A model generated the notes under the pieces. That model did no database searches. It saw only the letters and a list, made by a program, of their open reading frames with translations, and had not been told where the DNA came from. Below are positions 40,205 to 49,433 of a DNA stretch of 52,985 bases, in pieces. The stretch's first letter is position 1. Each line of letters opens with the position of its first letter. Origin of the DNA: CAZBWE01 sp964495465 (lineage in GTDB: Bacteria > Planctomycetota > Phycisphaerae > Sedimentisphaerales > Anaerobacaceae); the NCBI GenBank assembly GCA_964495465.1, contig CAZBWE010000006.1:1-52985 (forward strand), given 5' to 3'. The position numbers were made by a program, and so were the translations under genes.

Positions 40205-40753
40205 TTATGCCTGCGCTACTGTTATATGTATGTGACAGGCCTTTTTGCTAATACGATGCGCCCGACCCCTGTCTTTCGGAATCCATCTTTTTGTGCCAAT
40301 GCGAACTCCCGCATCATCAACCCTGGCACAGCTTACATAAAGACTATCGGTATCAGCCTGCTGTTCATCAGCATCAGCCACGGCAGCCCTTAGGACCTTA
40401 TCTATCATTTCTGCGGCACGTTTTCTCGTGAACTTAAGTATATCCATTGCGTCCTGAACGCTTCTGCCAACTATTAATTGTGTAACCAGCCTTGCTTTTC
40501 TGGGTGAAATCGGGGCAAAGCGATAAGAGCTGCGCCAGTCACCCAAATCATTCTCCTCGACAGATAAAGCAGCAGCAAGGCGGTGGATATCTTCTCTGCG
40601 CGGCTCGGGCTTAAAAAGGCCTTTTTGCCAGTTTTTAATAGCCGAGGCTGCCTTATTCTCATCAAGCCCTCCCCTGACAAGGTGACTTACCAACTGCTCC
40701 GTTCCCATCTGCCTCTGTCGGCAAAGCTGTTTTAATTTATCAGCACTTAACAT
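40205..40753 (-). CDS. rplV: Ribosomal protein L22 with an N-terminal helical extension
   Basis: 182 residues against ~110-115 usual. From ~73 onward it is normal L22 (SSYRFAPISPRKARLVTQLI, then the GRAHRISKKACHIHITV end). The first ~72 residues (LKQLCRQRQMGTEQLVSHLV and LAAALSVEENDLGDW) look like a helix-turn-helix fold of the XRE kind, and have no counterpart in standard L22. It lines the exit tunnel, so the extension would probably lie on the ribosome surface. Confidence 0.9.
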   Translation of the reverse strand: MLSADKLKQLCRQRQMGTEQLVSHLVRGGLDENKAASAIKNWQKGLFKPEPRREDIHRLAAALSVEENDLGDWRSSYRFAPISPRKARLVTQLIVGRSVQDAMDILKFTRKRAAEMIDKVLRAAVADADEQQADTDSLYVSCARVDDAGVRIGTKRWIPKDRGRAHRISKKACHIHITVAQA

Positions 40754-40790
40754 CTGTTATAACCTGTTACTCACGACACCTTCGTTGGTA

Positions 40791-41063
40791 TCACACTTTT
40801 ATCTTCTTGCTCGAATGTCCCTTAAATGTTCTTGTGAGCGAAAACTCACCCAGCTTATGCCCGACCATATCTTCAGTAATAAAAACCTTATTAAAAATCT
40901 TGCCGTTGTGGACCAGAAATGTGAATCCGACGAACTCCGGAATTATGGTGCATCTTCTTGACCAGGTTTTTATCGGCTCCTTTGAACCGGAAGCAGTCTG
41001 TTTGCTGACCTTGGTAAACAACTTCTCATCAACGTATGGTCCTTTTTTAAGAGATCTTCCCAT
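40791..41063 (-). CDS. rpsS: Ribosomal protein S19
   Basis: 90 residues: MGRSLKKGPYVDEKLFTKVS, WSRRCTIIPEFVGFTFLVHN and GHKLGEFSLTRTFKGHSS. It sits at the head of the 30S, contacting the 50S. Confidence 0.97.
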   Translation of the reverse strand: MGRSLKKGPYVDEKLFTKVSKQTASGSKEPIKTWSRRCTIIPEFVGFTFLVHNGKIFNKVFITEDMVGHKLGEFSLTRTFKGHSSKKIKV

Positions 41064-41126
41064 TTTCTTTGTCTCGTACTACTTAATACTGTATTTTGTG
41101 TCTTTTCACCGCAACACACAGAGAAA

Positions 41127-41978
41127 CTACAGTGTTAGCTGTTTTTGCCGTTTGTTTTTCCTTCTTCTAATAATCCTCTTATTGCTTGTGTTTCTTGGAT
41201 TTCTTGTCTTTCCACCTTTTGCCAGGATGCCGGTTGGTGAGCAGGGATGCCTTCCGCCGTGGCGATGGCCTTCTCCACCGCCCAATGGGTGAGAGACAGG
41301 GTTCATTGCCACGCCTCGGACATGAGGCTTTCGCCCCATATGTCTTTTTCGTCCTGCTTTGCCGAGCCGCACGTTCTGGTAGTCAGGATTGCTCAACTGG
41401 CCGATTGTTGCCCTGCATTCCTTGCGAAGCATTCGCATTTCACCGCTCGGCAGAACGATGGTAACCCAATCGCCTTCTTTTGCTAAAATTCGTGCGGAAC
41501 CACCTGCCCCCCTAACCAGCTTTCCACCCTGGCCTGCCGTCATTTCGATATTGTGAATCTCAATGCCTGCAGGGATCGATTCGAGCGGCATCACATTGCC
41601 GGTCTTAGGTTCACAAGATGCACCACTTTCTATACGGTCTCCGATTGTGATACCTAAGGGCGTTAGTATATACCTTTTTTCGCCGTCGGCATAATGCAGC
41701 AGAGATATAAAACAACTCCTGTTGGGGTCATATTCGATAGTCACTACCTTTGCAGGGACACCATCTTTGTCACGCTTAAAGTCAATAATACGGTAAATCT
41801 TTCTTGCTCCGCCGCCCCTGAAGCGGGAAGTAGTGATGCCGCGATGATTTCTTCCACCGGTTTTCTTTATCCGCTTGCAGAGCGTCTTCTCGGGTTTGCT
41901 GGTTGTCAGCTCGGCATAAGTGTTCACCGAGCTATTTCTGCGGCCTGCACTTGTTGGTTTATAAACTCGAATACCCAT
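41127..41978 (-). CDS. rplB: Ribosomal protein L2
   Basis: 283 residues. RFRGGGARKIYRIIDFKRDK, AGQGGKLVRGAGGSARILAK and HPLGGGEGHRHGGRHPCSPT are diagnostic; the conserved His near GGGEGH is present. It is needed for subunit association and peptidyl transfer. Confidence 0.97.
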   Translation of the reverse strand: MGIRVYKPTSAGRRNSSVNTYAELTTSKPEKTLCKRIKKTGGRNHRGITTSRFRGGGARKIYRIIDFKRDKDGVPAKVVTIEYDPNRSCFISLLHYADGEKRYILTPLGITIGDRIESGASCEPKTGNVMPLESIPAGIEIHNIEMTAGQGGKLVRGAGGSARILAKEGDWVTIVLPSGEMRMLRKECRATIGQLSNPDYQNVRLGKAGRKRHMGRKPHVRGVAMNPVSHPLGGGEGHRHGGRHPCSPTGILAKGGKTRNPRNTSNKRIIRRRKNKRQKQLTL

Positions 41979-42043
41979 AATATTTCTTTTTATTATTTAC
42001 CGTTTCGCTCTTACTTGCGAATCACTGTATAATCGAGCGTCTA

Positions 42044-42322
42044 TTAGAACAAATCTATATGATAGTCGGGCTCCAGAAAAACAACGGCCTTTTTCCAGTT
42101 GGGCGTCATACCGATATTTCTGCCCTTGCGGCGCTGTTTGCCTCTACAGTTGGCCGTTCTTACCTTATTTACCTTAACATTGTATAGCGTTTCCACGGCT
42201 TTTTTAATCTGGGTTTTATTTGCTTTTCTGTTTACCTCAAAGGAATACGCGCTTTTCACATTAGCAAGGTGCATACCCTGCTCAGTAATCAATGGCCGAA
42301 TTATTACTTCATAGTCGTCCAC
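42044..42322 (-). CDS. rplW: Ribosomal protein L23
   Basis: 92 residues; VIIRPLITEQGMHLANVKSA and the GRNIGMTPNWKKAVVFL line are typical. It lies at the tunnel exit where chaperones and SRP dock. Confidence 0.96.
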   Translation of the reverse strand: MDDYEVIIRPLITEQGMHLANVKSAYSFEVNRKANKTQIKKAVETLYNVKVNKVRTANCRGKQRRKGRNIGMTPNWKKAVVFLEPDYHIDLF

Positions 42323-42333
42323 ATCAACACCTG

Positions 42334-42969
42334 TTAGTTTTCACTTGCCTGGTCTTTATTCAAAAGGGACAAAAACGCCTCTTTGGTAAACAGCATTTTA
42401 TGACAGTTGCAGATGTCGCCTGCATTCAACTCAGCTACAGGCATAATAGAAACCCTCGGGACATTTCTGGCCGATTTATAAAGATTGTCGTCGTAATCAC
42501 CAATCGACACAAGGCAGCTTCGCCGGATTTTCAAGTTATTAAGTATAACCGCAAAGTCTTTGGTTTTAGGTTTGTCAAAGCTCAGGCGGTCAAGCACTAC
42601 GACGTTATTGCTTAAAATCTTTGCCAAAATCGCCGAATCTCTGGCCAGCTTTCTTTGCTTTTTAGGCATACGCTGACTAAAATCTCTGACGCTCTTGGCA
42701 AAAGTAACGCCACCACCGACGCGTTTTCCTGTTCTGCGGTTGCCGACGCGAGCAAATCCCGTGCCCTTTTGTCTAAAGAGCTTTTTTGTGGAGCCGGCTA
42801 CCATACTTCTGCCCTTGGTTGCAGCCGTTCCTACTCGCTTATTGGCGTGATACATCACGATGGCCTGTTTCAGTAGCGGGTATCTGACCGTGCCTCCGAA
42901 AGACGCTTCATCTACTTTCAGTCTCTCGACCTCCTGGCCATCTTTGTTGTAAACTGTTAAATCAATCAT
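42334..42969 (-). CDS. rplD: Ribosomal protein L4
   Basis: 211 residues. TKGRSMVAGSTKKLFRQKGT-type loop, GTGFARVGNRRTGKRVGGGV reaching into the exit tunnel, and the folded part with VLDRLSFDKPKTKDFAVIL. In E. coli L4 also represses this operon; whether it does here is unknown. Confidence 0.96.
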   Translation of the reverse strand: MIDLTVYNKDGQEVERLKVDEASFGGTVRYPLLKQAIVMYHANKRVGTAATKGRSMVAGSTKKLFRQKGTGFARVGNRRTGKRVGGGVTFAKSVRDFSQRMPKKQRKLARDSAILAKILSNNVVVLDRLSFDKPKTKDFAVILNNLKIRRSCLVSIGDYDDNLYKSARNVPRVSIMPVAELNAGDICNCHKMLFTKEAFLSLLNKDQASEN

Positions 42970-42983
42970 CTATTTATCTCACG

Positions 42984-43643
42984 TTACCCTACTCTGGCTT
43001 TCTTTTTGGCACTGCGGACAACACAATAGCCGTTGGCCGGGCCTGGTATGGAACCCTTAACGATTAACAGGTTTTTCTGCTCATCTACTGCTACGAGTTG
43101 GTGGTTTTTTGCGGTAACTCTGCAGTTGCCCATATGCCCCGCCATTTTCTTTCCTTTCTTGATGTTGCCGCCGTGTCCTCGGTCGGTTCCAAAGCTTGCG
43201 ATGGAGCCGGGCGCTCTGTGCTTTCGCTCGGTACCGTGCGAAGCTGGAAAGCCGCCAAAGCCGTGCCGCTTCATCGTTCCCGCGAAGCCCTTGCCTTTAC
43301 TTGTTCCTACAACATCGACATATTCGTTCTCGGTAAAAACCTTGACCGTGAGGAAATCGCCGATTTTGAAATCCGGTTCAACATTGTTCGGCAGACGCAT
43401 CTCCCGGATAAATTTTTTCGGTTCTGTCTTGGCCTTTTTGGAATGTCCTATTTGAGACTTTTTCCTGCGAGAAGGTTTCACGCCATCAAATCCCAATTGC
43501 ACTGCATTGTAGCCGTCGGTCCCGATTGTTTTGACCTGCGTAATAGTACAAGGGCCGGCTTGTATAACTGTAACGGGCAGAAGCTTGCCCGATTCGTCAT
43601 ACACCTGAGTCATTCCAACCTTTTTTCCTAACAACATTGCCAT
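42984..43643 (-). CDS. rplC: Ribosomal protein L3
   Basis: 219 residues. MLLGKKVGMTQVYDESGKLL, GKGFAGTMKRHGFGGFPASH and GSIPGPANGYCVVRSAK are diagnostic. It helps shape the peptidyl-transferase centre. Confidence 0.97.
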   Translation of the reverse strand: MAMLLGKKVGMTQVYDESGKLLPVTVIQAGPCTITQVKTIGTDGYNAVQLGFDGVKPSRRKKSQIGHSKKAKTEPKKFIREMRLPNNVEPDFKIGDFLTVKVFTENEYVDVVGTSKGKGFAGTMKRHGFGGFPASHGTERKHRAPGSIASFGTDRGHGGNIKKGKKMAGHMGNCRVTAKNHQLVAVDEQKNLLIVKGSIPGPANGYCVVRSAKKKARVG

Positions 43644-43674
43644 TTTTCGACGTTCATTACCTGTAACCTTCCGG

Positions 43675-43989
43675 TTACGCTTTTATCCTTACAAAGACTC
43701 CTGCCGGTACCACCAAACGGTTCAATACTTCGACTGTTCGTGCGTTGGCCTCGTGAATATCAATCAGACGTTTGTGAGTTCTCAGTTCAAACTGCTCACG
43801 TGATTTTTTATCTATATGCGGACTTCGTAAAACAGTGTATCTTTCAATTCGAGTAGGCAGTGGAATCGGGCCGCTGACACGGGCGTTGGTCTTTCGGGCG
43901 TGCTCTACTATCTCCTTGGCGGACGCATCAAGAGCCCTATGGTCATAGGCCTCCATCCTAATTCTTATTCGTTCGGTTTCAGCGGCCAT
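43675..43989 (-). CDS. rpsJ: Ribosomal protein S10
   Basis: 104 residues: ERIRIRMEAYDHRALDASAK, RVSGPIPLPTRIERYTVLRS and the FELRTHKRLIDIHEA line. First gene of the operon; NusE function in antitermination is known for the family. A promoter candidate lies about 110 nt upstream (44100-44127, minus strand). Confidence 0.97.
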   Translation of the reverse strand: MAAETERIRIRMEAYDHRALDASAKEIVEHARKTNARVSGPIPLPTRIERYTVLRSPHIDKKSREQFELRTHKRLIDIHEANARTVEVLNRLVVPAGVFVRIKA

Positions 43990-44099
43990 AATTTTTCTTC
44001 ACACCTTTTAATCACGAATATGTTTACTTTACCTTCAAAAAGAAAAACAGCTACTCTACCTCCCTTGCTTTTTCAACCTTAACATTCATAAGATTCTGC

Positions 44100-44127
44100 A
44101 ATATATCAACTTACAAACCAAAATCAA
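44100..44127 (-). promoter_or_regulatory. Promoter of the S10 operon
   Basis: On the minus strand TTGATT (44122-44127) and TATATT (44100-44105) are 16 bp apart. The predicted start of transcription near 44093 gives a leader of roughly 100 nt before rpsJ. A second, weaker pair further upstream is TTGACG (44536-44541) with TAGATT (44513-44518), 17 bp apart. Confidence 0.5.
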
Positions 44128-44129
44128 TA

Positions 44130-45019
44130 CAAAAAAAGCCCAAAGCGGATAGTTTTCTCTTGTCCGCCAAATTTACAATGGTTGATTTCAGGCAGGAAAG
44201 GCCTTTTTTACTGATTATCGGTTACAGGTCATTCGACTCTCAATAAAACTTCGCCTTCCTTAAAGTGTTCGGGTTCGGACTAATTTGCGGGACTATATTC
44301 TGCCCCGCATCAATCAGGCCAATTTATGTGGCTTCGCAAAACAATGGCCTCAACAGCCCTTCCAAAGCTATAATACTGCTTTGGTGTACCCCTACGCCTA
44401 TAAAATTACCTAAACAATTCTTCCTTGACTACCAAATCCATAGATGTGCCACAGCCCAACTGGTTCACGCAATGTCGTCTTTGACAATGCTCGCTACGGC
44501 TGAAAAACCACTAATCTACGATGTAAATCAATTATCGTCAACAAAAATGTCAAAAAAATTAAAAAAATTACAACAATTCACTGTTATTATGTTATATTTC
44601 TTAGAAAGTACTACAAGTGTTGCATATTTAATAGGTTATAACAAATATATGACGACGATTAACGTTATTTCGCCGTAAATTTAGGAGAGATATCGCAATT
44701 TTTCGACATTGTATTTTTCGACAGTGGTGATATTTCTCATGAAATTTCGGTATTTATGCGGCAAAGCTAAGGCCCTCGATTCCATAACTGCTTTTGGACA
44801 TTGGGCTTATGATTAGTAAAAGGCGGAAGTGATTATGCGCTTAGTTTGAAGATTTTTGTATGGAAATCGAGCTATGGCAGCGATTTTGGTGTAAATAAAG
44901 ATAAAATTTTCAGAAAAGGGCGTAAAAAGTGAAATTTCGCGCCTACTTTTAGTTCAAAATAGGACAATGTAACGGATACTGATTCGGCAGTATGTGATTC
45001 AGAGGTTAATATTAAGCAC
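44130..45019. other. Spacer upstream of the S10 operon
   Basis: About 900 bases of AT-rich sequence. A frame at 44265-44678 (plus) is not protein-like. A direct repeat TTTTTCGACA occurs twice near 44697-44722. Nothing else is supported apart from the promoter candidates and the sigma factor fragment to the right. Confidence 0.5.
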
Positions 45020-45157
45020 GTGCAAGATAAGACGGAGACAACATTAGTTGAAGCTGCTATCGGCGGCGACATAGACAGCTTTGGTAAATTGTATCAACGG
45101 TATTATGCTGCTATGGTTGTGATCAGATACTCAATTTTGGGGCTATTTGCCCGTTGA
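45020..45157 (+). pseudogene. Truncated ECF sigma factor, N-terminal fragment
   Basis: The frame from GTG 45020 reads V-Q-D-K-T-E-T-T then LVEAAIGGDIDSFGKLYQRY and YAAMVVIRYSIL before a stop at 45157, about 45 residues. This matches the beginning of sigma-70 region 2 of planctomycete ECF factors (LV..A..GDIDSFG.LY.RYY..MV), which should continue for over 100 residues. The rest is absent, and the 3' end runs 35 bases into the end of the HAD gene on the other strand. It looks like a fragment left by deletion or recombination. Confidence 0.6.
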
Positions 45158-45890
45158 TTTTTTCTATTAGGGCCGGCAGTTCGGAAAGTTGATTTATTTT
45201 CCAGGCCCCATTGGGAGTTTTTTCTCCGGCGTTTGTATAGGCGGCTTTTAGAACTGCGTGCATACCGCTTTTAATTGCGGGTTTAATGTCCACTTTTATG
45301 CGGTCTCCCACGTACAAAATGTTTTCCAGATGCTCGCTGATTCTGTCTGCAGCAGCTTTGAAGATTCTGATATCCGGCTTTCGGAAGTTAAATTCGTATG
45401 AATAGACTCTGACTGTAAAAAAATCCAGTATGCCTATATCGTTGAGGTGCTTCTCCAGTGAGCATCTGTTCACGCAGGTATTAGAGAGTAATCCGAGTTT
45501 AAGGCCCTTTTTCTTAAGCTCGCTAAGTGTTTCTTTAATCCTCGGCTCTATCTGTGCGATTTTCCCAAGCGGCTCATACCACAGCCACGCCAGGTGCCGC
45601 CATTGCTGCTCATCGAGACTGATTCCCTTTTTTGTCCCTGCCTTTTTCAGTAATGCCAGAGTGTCGAAATCCCTCCCGATTATGTTCCAGAGCCAGCGGC
45701 GCAGATAAAAATATACCAGGCTTCGCCAGCTATGATATTTGAAATTGCCCACCGGCTGGCCCAGACCCTTAAGAAAATCATACGATGACCTCGCACCCTG
45801 CCAAAAGAGAGGAGGCGTCTTGAATCTGCCGAAATTCAGCAAAGTATCGCCAAGGTCGAACAATACTGCTTTGATCATTTTATCCGGCAA
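45123..45890 (-). CDS. HAD-superfamily phosphatase (subclass IA)
   Basis: 255 residues from a TTG at 45890 with AAGGG nearby; MIKAV at 45878 is an alternative start. The nucleophile line KAVLFDLGDTLLNF, motif II LLSNTCVN, motif III Lys in FNFRKPDIRIF, and motif IV YVGDRIKVDI are all seen, so it should be active. The long insert (SSYDFLKGLGQPVG to WYEPLG) is a helical cap. Substrate is unknown; phosphoglycolate-like compounds are typical. Confidence 0.88.
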   Translation of the reverse strand: MPDKMIKAVLFDLGDTLLNFGRFKTPPLFWQGARSSYDFLKGLGQPVGNFKYHSWRSLVYFYLRRWLWNIIGRDFDTLALLKKAGTKKGISLDEQQWRHLAWLWYEPLGKIAQIEPRIKETLSELKKKGLKLGLLSNTCVNRCSLEKHLNDIGILDFFTVRVYSYEFNFRKPDIRIFKAAADRISEHLENILYVGDRIKVDIKPAIKSGMHAVLKAAYTNAGEKTPNGAWKINQLSELPALIEKINGQIAPKLSI

Positions 45891-45990
45891 TGCCCTTATT
45901 CCTTCACTGCTGGGTTAACGAGGTGGCCTCTTGTATGTATCCGATAGAATACACTTAACCAGTTTTTTCTCTGTTCACCTGTGGATAAAT

Positions 45991-47319
45991 CTATCTCGGT
46001 GGCGGCAAATCATCACCGAAAGCTTCACGCACCCAATCGAACATTTCCTCATCTGATATTATCGATACCCGGTCGGCTGCATATTCAGAGTCGATTTTAT
46101 CTTTTATCATGGTCACGCGCGGGTCCTGCTTGGGGATATTGATCTCGTATCTGGCCTCTATCCAGTGTTTGATGCCCGCCGCCCCAGTCTTGTCAGTTAT
46201 TGCCACACCGACCGGACGATTCAGCAATTTCTGGGTATCGAAGCAGTTGTATATCTCCTCGTCTTTTAATAAACCGTCAGCGTGAATTCCTGCCCGGGTA
46301 ACGTTGAAATCCCTTCCAACCAGCGGATAGTTGTGCGCAATATCAAAGCCCAGCTCTTTTCTGGCGTATTCTGCCAATTCGGTTATGGCCTGGTAATTAA
46401 CACCTTTGGTCATCCCTTTCAATTGTGCATGTTCGACAATAAGCGCTTCTAAAGGCGGATTACCTGTCCGCTCTCCGCTGCCGAATATTGCAGTGTTGGC
46501 GGCGCTGCAGCCATACAGCCAGGCCGTTGCAGCATCTACCTGGACCTTGTGTAAGTCGTTATGGCCGTGCCATTCGAGCCATTCCGATGGGACGCCGATT
46601 TGACGAAGTCCGTGGACAAGTTTCGGAACGCTCCGCGGCAGGGCGATTCCAGGCCAGGGAAGGCCGAAACCGAGGGTATCACAGAGACGAATCTTGACCG
46701 GCTTGTTGTATTCTTTGGCAAGTTCCATCAGCTCCGCCGCAAAGGGCAGAACAAAGCCCTCATAATCGGCCCGCGTGATGTCCTCGAAATGACAACGAGG
46801 TATGACGCCGTTATCCAGAGCAGCTTTTGCAATATCGAGATATGCGTTCATTGCCTGGGCACGGGTCTTGCGCAGCTTCAGGAAAATATGATAGTCACTC
46901 GCCGAGGTCAAAATGCCGGTTTCGCTGAGTCCCATTTGCGTGACTAATTTGAAATCAGCCGCCATAGCCCGAATCCAGCCGGTTATCTCGGGATATTTGT
47001 AACCTCTCTTTTTGCACAGCTCCACCGCTTTCCTGTCACGTTCCGAATACAAAAAGAACTCGCACTGGCGAATGAGGCCAGTATCGCCGTCTATTTCGTG
47101 CAGAAAGTCGAATATTTTGAGGATTTGTTCCGGCTTAAAGGGCGGCCGAGCCTGCTGACCATCCCGAAAAGTCGTATCTGTTATCCACAATTCGTCAGGA
47201 ACATCATAATCAACCCTTTGGTTGTCAAATATTACACGTGGAAATTCACTGTAGGGAAATATCTGGCGATAGAGATTGGGTCTTGCCACATCTACAAGTT
47301 TTGGGCTTTTATTTACCAT
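45991..47319 (-). CDS. HMGL-like condensing enzyme (isopropylmalate/homocitrate/Re-citrate synthase family)
   Basis: 442 residues, one TIM-barrel catalytic domain plus a C-terminal helical part. Metal and substrate lines: LWITDTTFRDGQQARPPF (Asp and Arg), RCHFEDITRAD, and the His pair in EWHGHNDLHKV; GSGERTGNPPLEAL is the conserved signature of the synthases. The usual C-terminal LeuA allosteric domain is missing. It is closer in style to single-domain homocitrate or Re-type citrate synthases than to bacterial LeuA; the substrate cannot be fixed from sequence alone. No leu operon genes are adjacent. Confidence 0.8.
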   Translation of the reverse strand: MVNKSPKLVDVARPNLYRQIFPYSEFPRVIFDNQRVDYDVPDELWITDTTFRDGQQARPPFKPEQILKIFDFLHEIDGDTGLIRQCEFFLYSERDRKAVELCKKRGYKYPEITGWIRAMAADFKLVTQMGLSETGILTSASDYHIFLKLRKTRAQAMNAYLDIAKAALDNGVIPRCHFEDITRADYEGFVLPFAAELMELAKEYNKPVKIRLCDTLGFGLPWPGIALPRSVPKLVHGLRQIGVPSEWLEWHGHNDLHKVQVDAATAWLYGCSAANTAIFGSGERTGNPPLEALIVEHAQLKGMTKGVNYQAITELAEYARKELGFDIAHNYPLVGRDFNVTRAGIHADGLLKDEEIYNCFDTQKLLNRPVGVAITDKTGAAGIKHWIEARYEINIPKQDPRVTMIKDKIDSEYAADRVSIISDEEMFDWVREAFGDDLPPPR

Positions 47320-47430
47320 TACTTATCCTTAATAGTTTACAGGCGAAGAATTAGATACGATTTATATTATATTATGTTCGGTGTGGGAAGTAAACAATCA
47401 TTGTGGTGGTGCGTTTTAAATTGCGGCCAC

Positions 47431-47513
47431 TGGCCGAGATGGGATTCGAACCCATACGCCCTTTCGAGCAGGGGATTTTAAGTCCCCAGCGTCTGCCATT
47501 CCGCCACTCGGCC
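47431..47513 (-). tRNA. tRNA-Leu (TAA)
   Basis: An 83-nt minus-strand cloverleaf. Acceptor stem GGCCGAG with CTCGGCC, discriminator A, anticodon TAA (47478-47480) in the loop CTTAAAA, a long variable arm (TGCTCGAAAGGGCG), and T-arm GGTTCGAATCC. CCA is not encoded. Confidence 0.93.
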
Positions 47514-47648
47514 TTTTTCAATAGACTAACGCATATTGCCGAATTTTGCAAATTGTTTCTTCGGCATTCGGGTATTGTACAGATGGAAAGAAACCTTTGA
47601 TTAAGCAAGGTATGATATACAAAAAAGAGGTTCGGGATTTACGATAAA

Positions 47649-49007
47649 TCAAGGTCGTAATCGTAAAAGAAAGTCTCTGATTCGCTCGTTTATTTGGGCC
47701 AGCCGGATTTTGCGGCCAAGCGCTTTTAATTGTGAATCGTTGCCTGCCGAATCCAGTGCCTTTTTTGTTCTCATCGCGGCATCTTCCAGTCTGCCCATTG
47801 CCAAATAAACAGCGGCAGAATCACCTAATGCGCGAATGTGCTCGGAATCTATATCAAGCGTATGGCTGAAAAATTCCGCAGCTTCGTCAAATGCTCCTTT
47901 AATAGCGCTGACAACGCCGAGGTAGTAATAGGCATCTGCGCTGGCGCAATCGATATCAACGGCCTGCAGCATACAGTGCGTTGCGTAATCAAGCTCGCCA
48001 ATCGACAAAAACATCGACCCCATAGAAACCAGTGTCTCCGCATCCTCTATACCCAGCTTTAGCTCCGAAACCAGATAAGCTCTGCCCTTATCTATCTGCC
48101 CATTCATCAGCATATATTGGCCGAGCCGATAACACGGTCCTGCTAAACCCGGCTCTGTAACATCTTTTTGCAGTGCCTCATTAAACAATTCTACCGCCTT
48201 GTCGTACTGCTCGTTGTTGAAGGCAATCTCCCCAAGGTAAAACAAAGCAGGCGCAAAATCCGGTTTAAGTTCGAGTATTCTGTTAAACTTTTCCTTCGCA
48301 GATTCTATATCGCCAACTTCGAGCAGAAACAGACCAAAGTCGAGAATAACATCAACATCGCCCGGGTTAACACGCAGCTCCGCCAGGAAGTGCTCACGGC
48401 TGTGTTCTCTATCGCCGTCGGACCAGTATGCCTGAGCGATTCGATAGTTGATTTGCGGATGGCTCGGCTCAAGTCCTGCCGTTTTCAGCCAGCAGTGAAT
48501 GGCTTTTTGATACTGGCCTTGAGCAAAGAGGCTGTTACCTATATTGTAGTAGCACAACGCACAGTCAGGTTTTATTTGCTGGGCAAGATAAAACATCTGC
48601 TCAGCCAAATCGTACTGGCCCATTTCGGTATAAGTGATTATCCGATTGCAATAGCACGGCTCAAAAGTCGAATCCAGTTCCTGGATATATTCGAAAGTAT
48701 CGATGGCCATATCGTATTCGCCCGTGCGGGTATAATCGACGGCCAGCGCATTTAGTATCTCAAGGTCGTCAGGACTTAGCTGCAGGGCAGTTTCGTATTC
48801 TCTTATCGCATCATCAAACCGGTTTACGGCATCCAACGTCAGGGCTTTGTTGAAATGCCAGGAACTGTTGGAAGGATTTATCTCGATAGCACTATCCAGC
48901 TCATCGAGTGCTTGTGCCAATTTGCCGTCTTCGTAAAGCTCTAACGCTTTATATGCCTTTCGCTCGGCTTTATCATAGGAGCCAAATGTCATATCTTCCA
49001 AAGTCAT
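47649..49007 (-). CDS. Tetratricopeptide repeat protein
   Basis: 452 residues from ATG 49007, which has GAGGT eight bases upstream; a TTG at 49022 gives a slightly longer form. At least ten TPR units are visible, for example ELYEDGKLAQALDELDSAIE, NPSNSSWHFNKALTLDAVNR and DDLEILNALAVDYTRTGEYD. No signal peptide or catalytic domain is seen. TPR arrays serve as protein-protein scaffolds; partner unknown. Confidence 0.88.
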   Translation of the reverse strand: MTLEDMTFGSYDKAERKAYKALELYEDGKLAQALDELDSAIEINPSNSSWHFNKALTLDAVNRFDDAIREYETALQLSPDDLEILNALAVDYTRTGEYDMAIDTFEYIQELDSTFEPCYCNRIITYTEMGQYDLAEQMFYLAQQIKPDCALCYYNIGNSLFAQGQYQKAIHCWLKTAGLEPSHPQINYRIAQAYWSDGDREHSREHFLAELRVNPGDVDVILDFGLFLLEVGDIESAKEKFNRILELKPDFAPALFYLGEIAFNNEQYDKAVELFNEALQKDVTEPGLAGPCYRLGQYMLMNGQIDKGRAYLVSELKLGIEDAETLVSMGSMFLSIGELDYATHCMLQAVDIDCASADAYYYLGVVSAIKGAFDEAAEFFSHTLDIDSEHIRALGDSAAVYLAMGRLEDAAMRTKKALDSAGNDSQLKALGRKIRLAQINERIRDFLLRLRP

Positions 49008-49022
49008 TCGGCATAACCTCAA

Positions 49023-49433
49023 TTTAACTCAGCAAACAGCTTCAGACCCAACGCCGTTATCGCCTATAAATCTACGTTGTGTTAGATGTTTTTTTACGCG
49101 TCTGGGTCTTTTTGTGTACGATAAATTTTTTCTGCGAGCTGGCGTTATAAACCCTTGCAGTTGCTTAAGTTATCTCGAATCAAATAAGTAATCCTGCTTG
49201 TCGGCCAAGCCAAAGCAACTGTTTTTCTGGAAAGACATCAGTGTAAGTCTTATAATGTGTAACTGTTAGATTATTCGTAAACTAACCAGTGAAGTTCTGA
49301 AAAGGGGCGATGAAGGCCCTTTTGTGCGGCCTATGTTCAGGGGCCGATTTTGGCGGGCTCTTGTTGTAAGACATTTCACAAATGGGAACGTGCAAAACGG
49401 CAAAGCCCGAACGTTGTTTGGAGAAATTAAGCT
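49023..49433. other. Divergent spacer between TPR gene and ribH
   Basis: About 410 bases holding the promoters of two divergent genes. A TATAAT (49251-49256) on the plus strand has no good -35. A stem AAAAGGG/CCCTTTT (49300-49323, loop GCGATGAAGG) lies in the ribH leader. No FMN-riboswitch core is visible. Confidence 0.45.

Noticed and set aside
27312..43989. CRISPR, prophage or other accessory content in the ribosomal region
   Set aside because: The whole stretch is accounted for by the conserved operon in standard order; no repeats or foreign genes are visible.
44265..44678. Open frame of 137 codons upstream of the S10 operon
   Set aside because: Composition is not protein-like, there is no ribosome site, and the other strand carries the operon's promoter region.
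49260..49433. FMN riboswitch upstream of ribH
   Set aside because: The conserved core (AGGGGCAGGGTGAAATTCCC-like) is not present; only a simple hairpin is seen.
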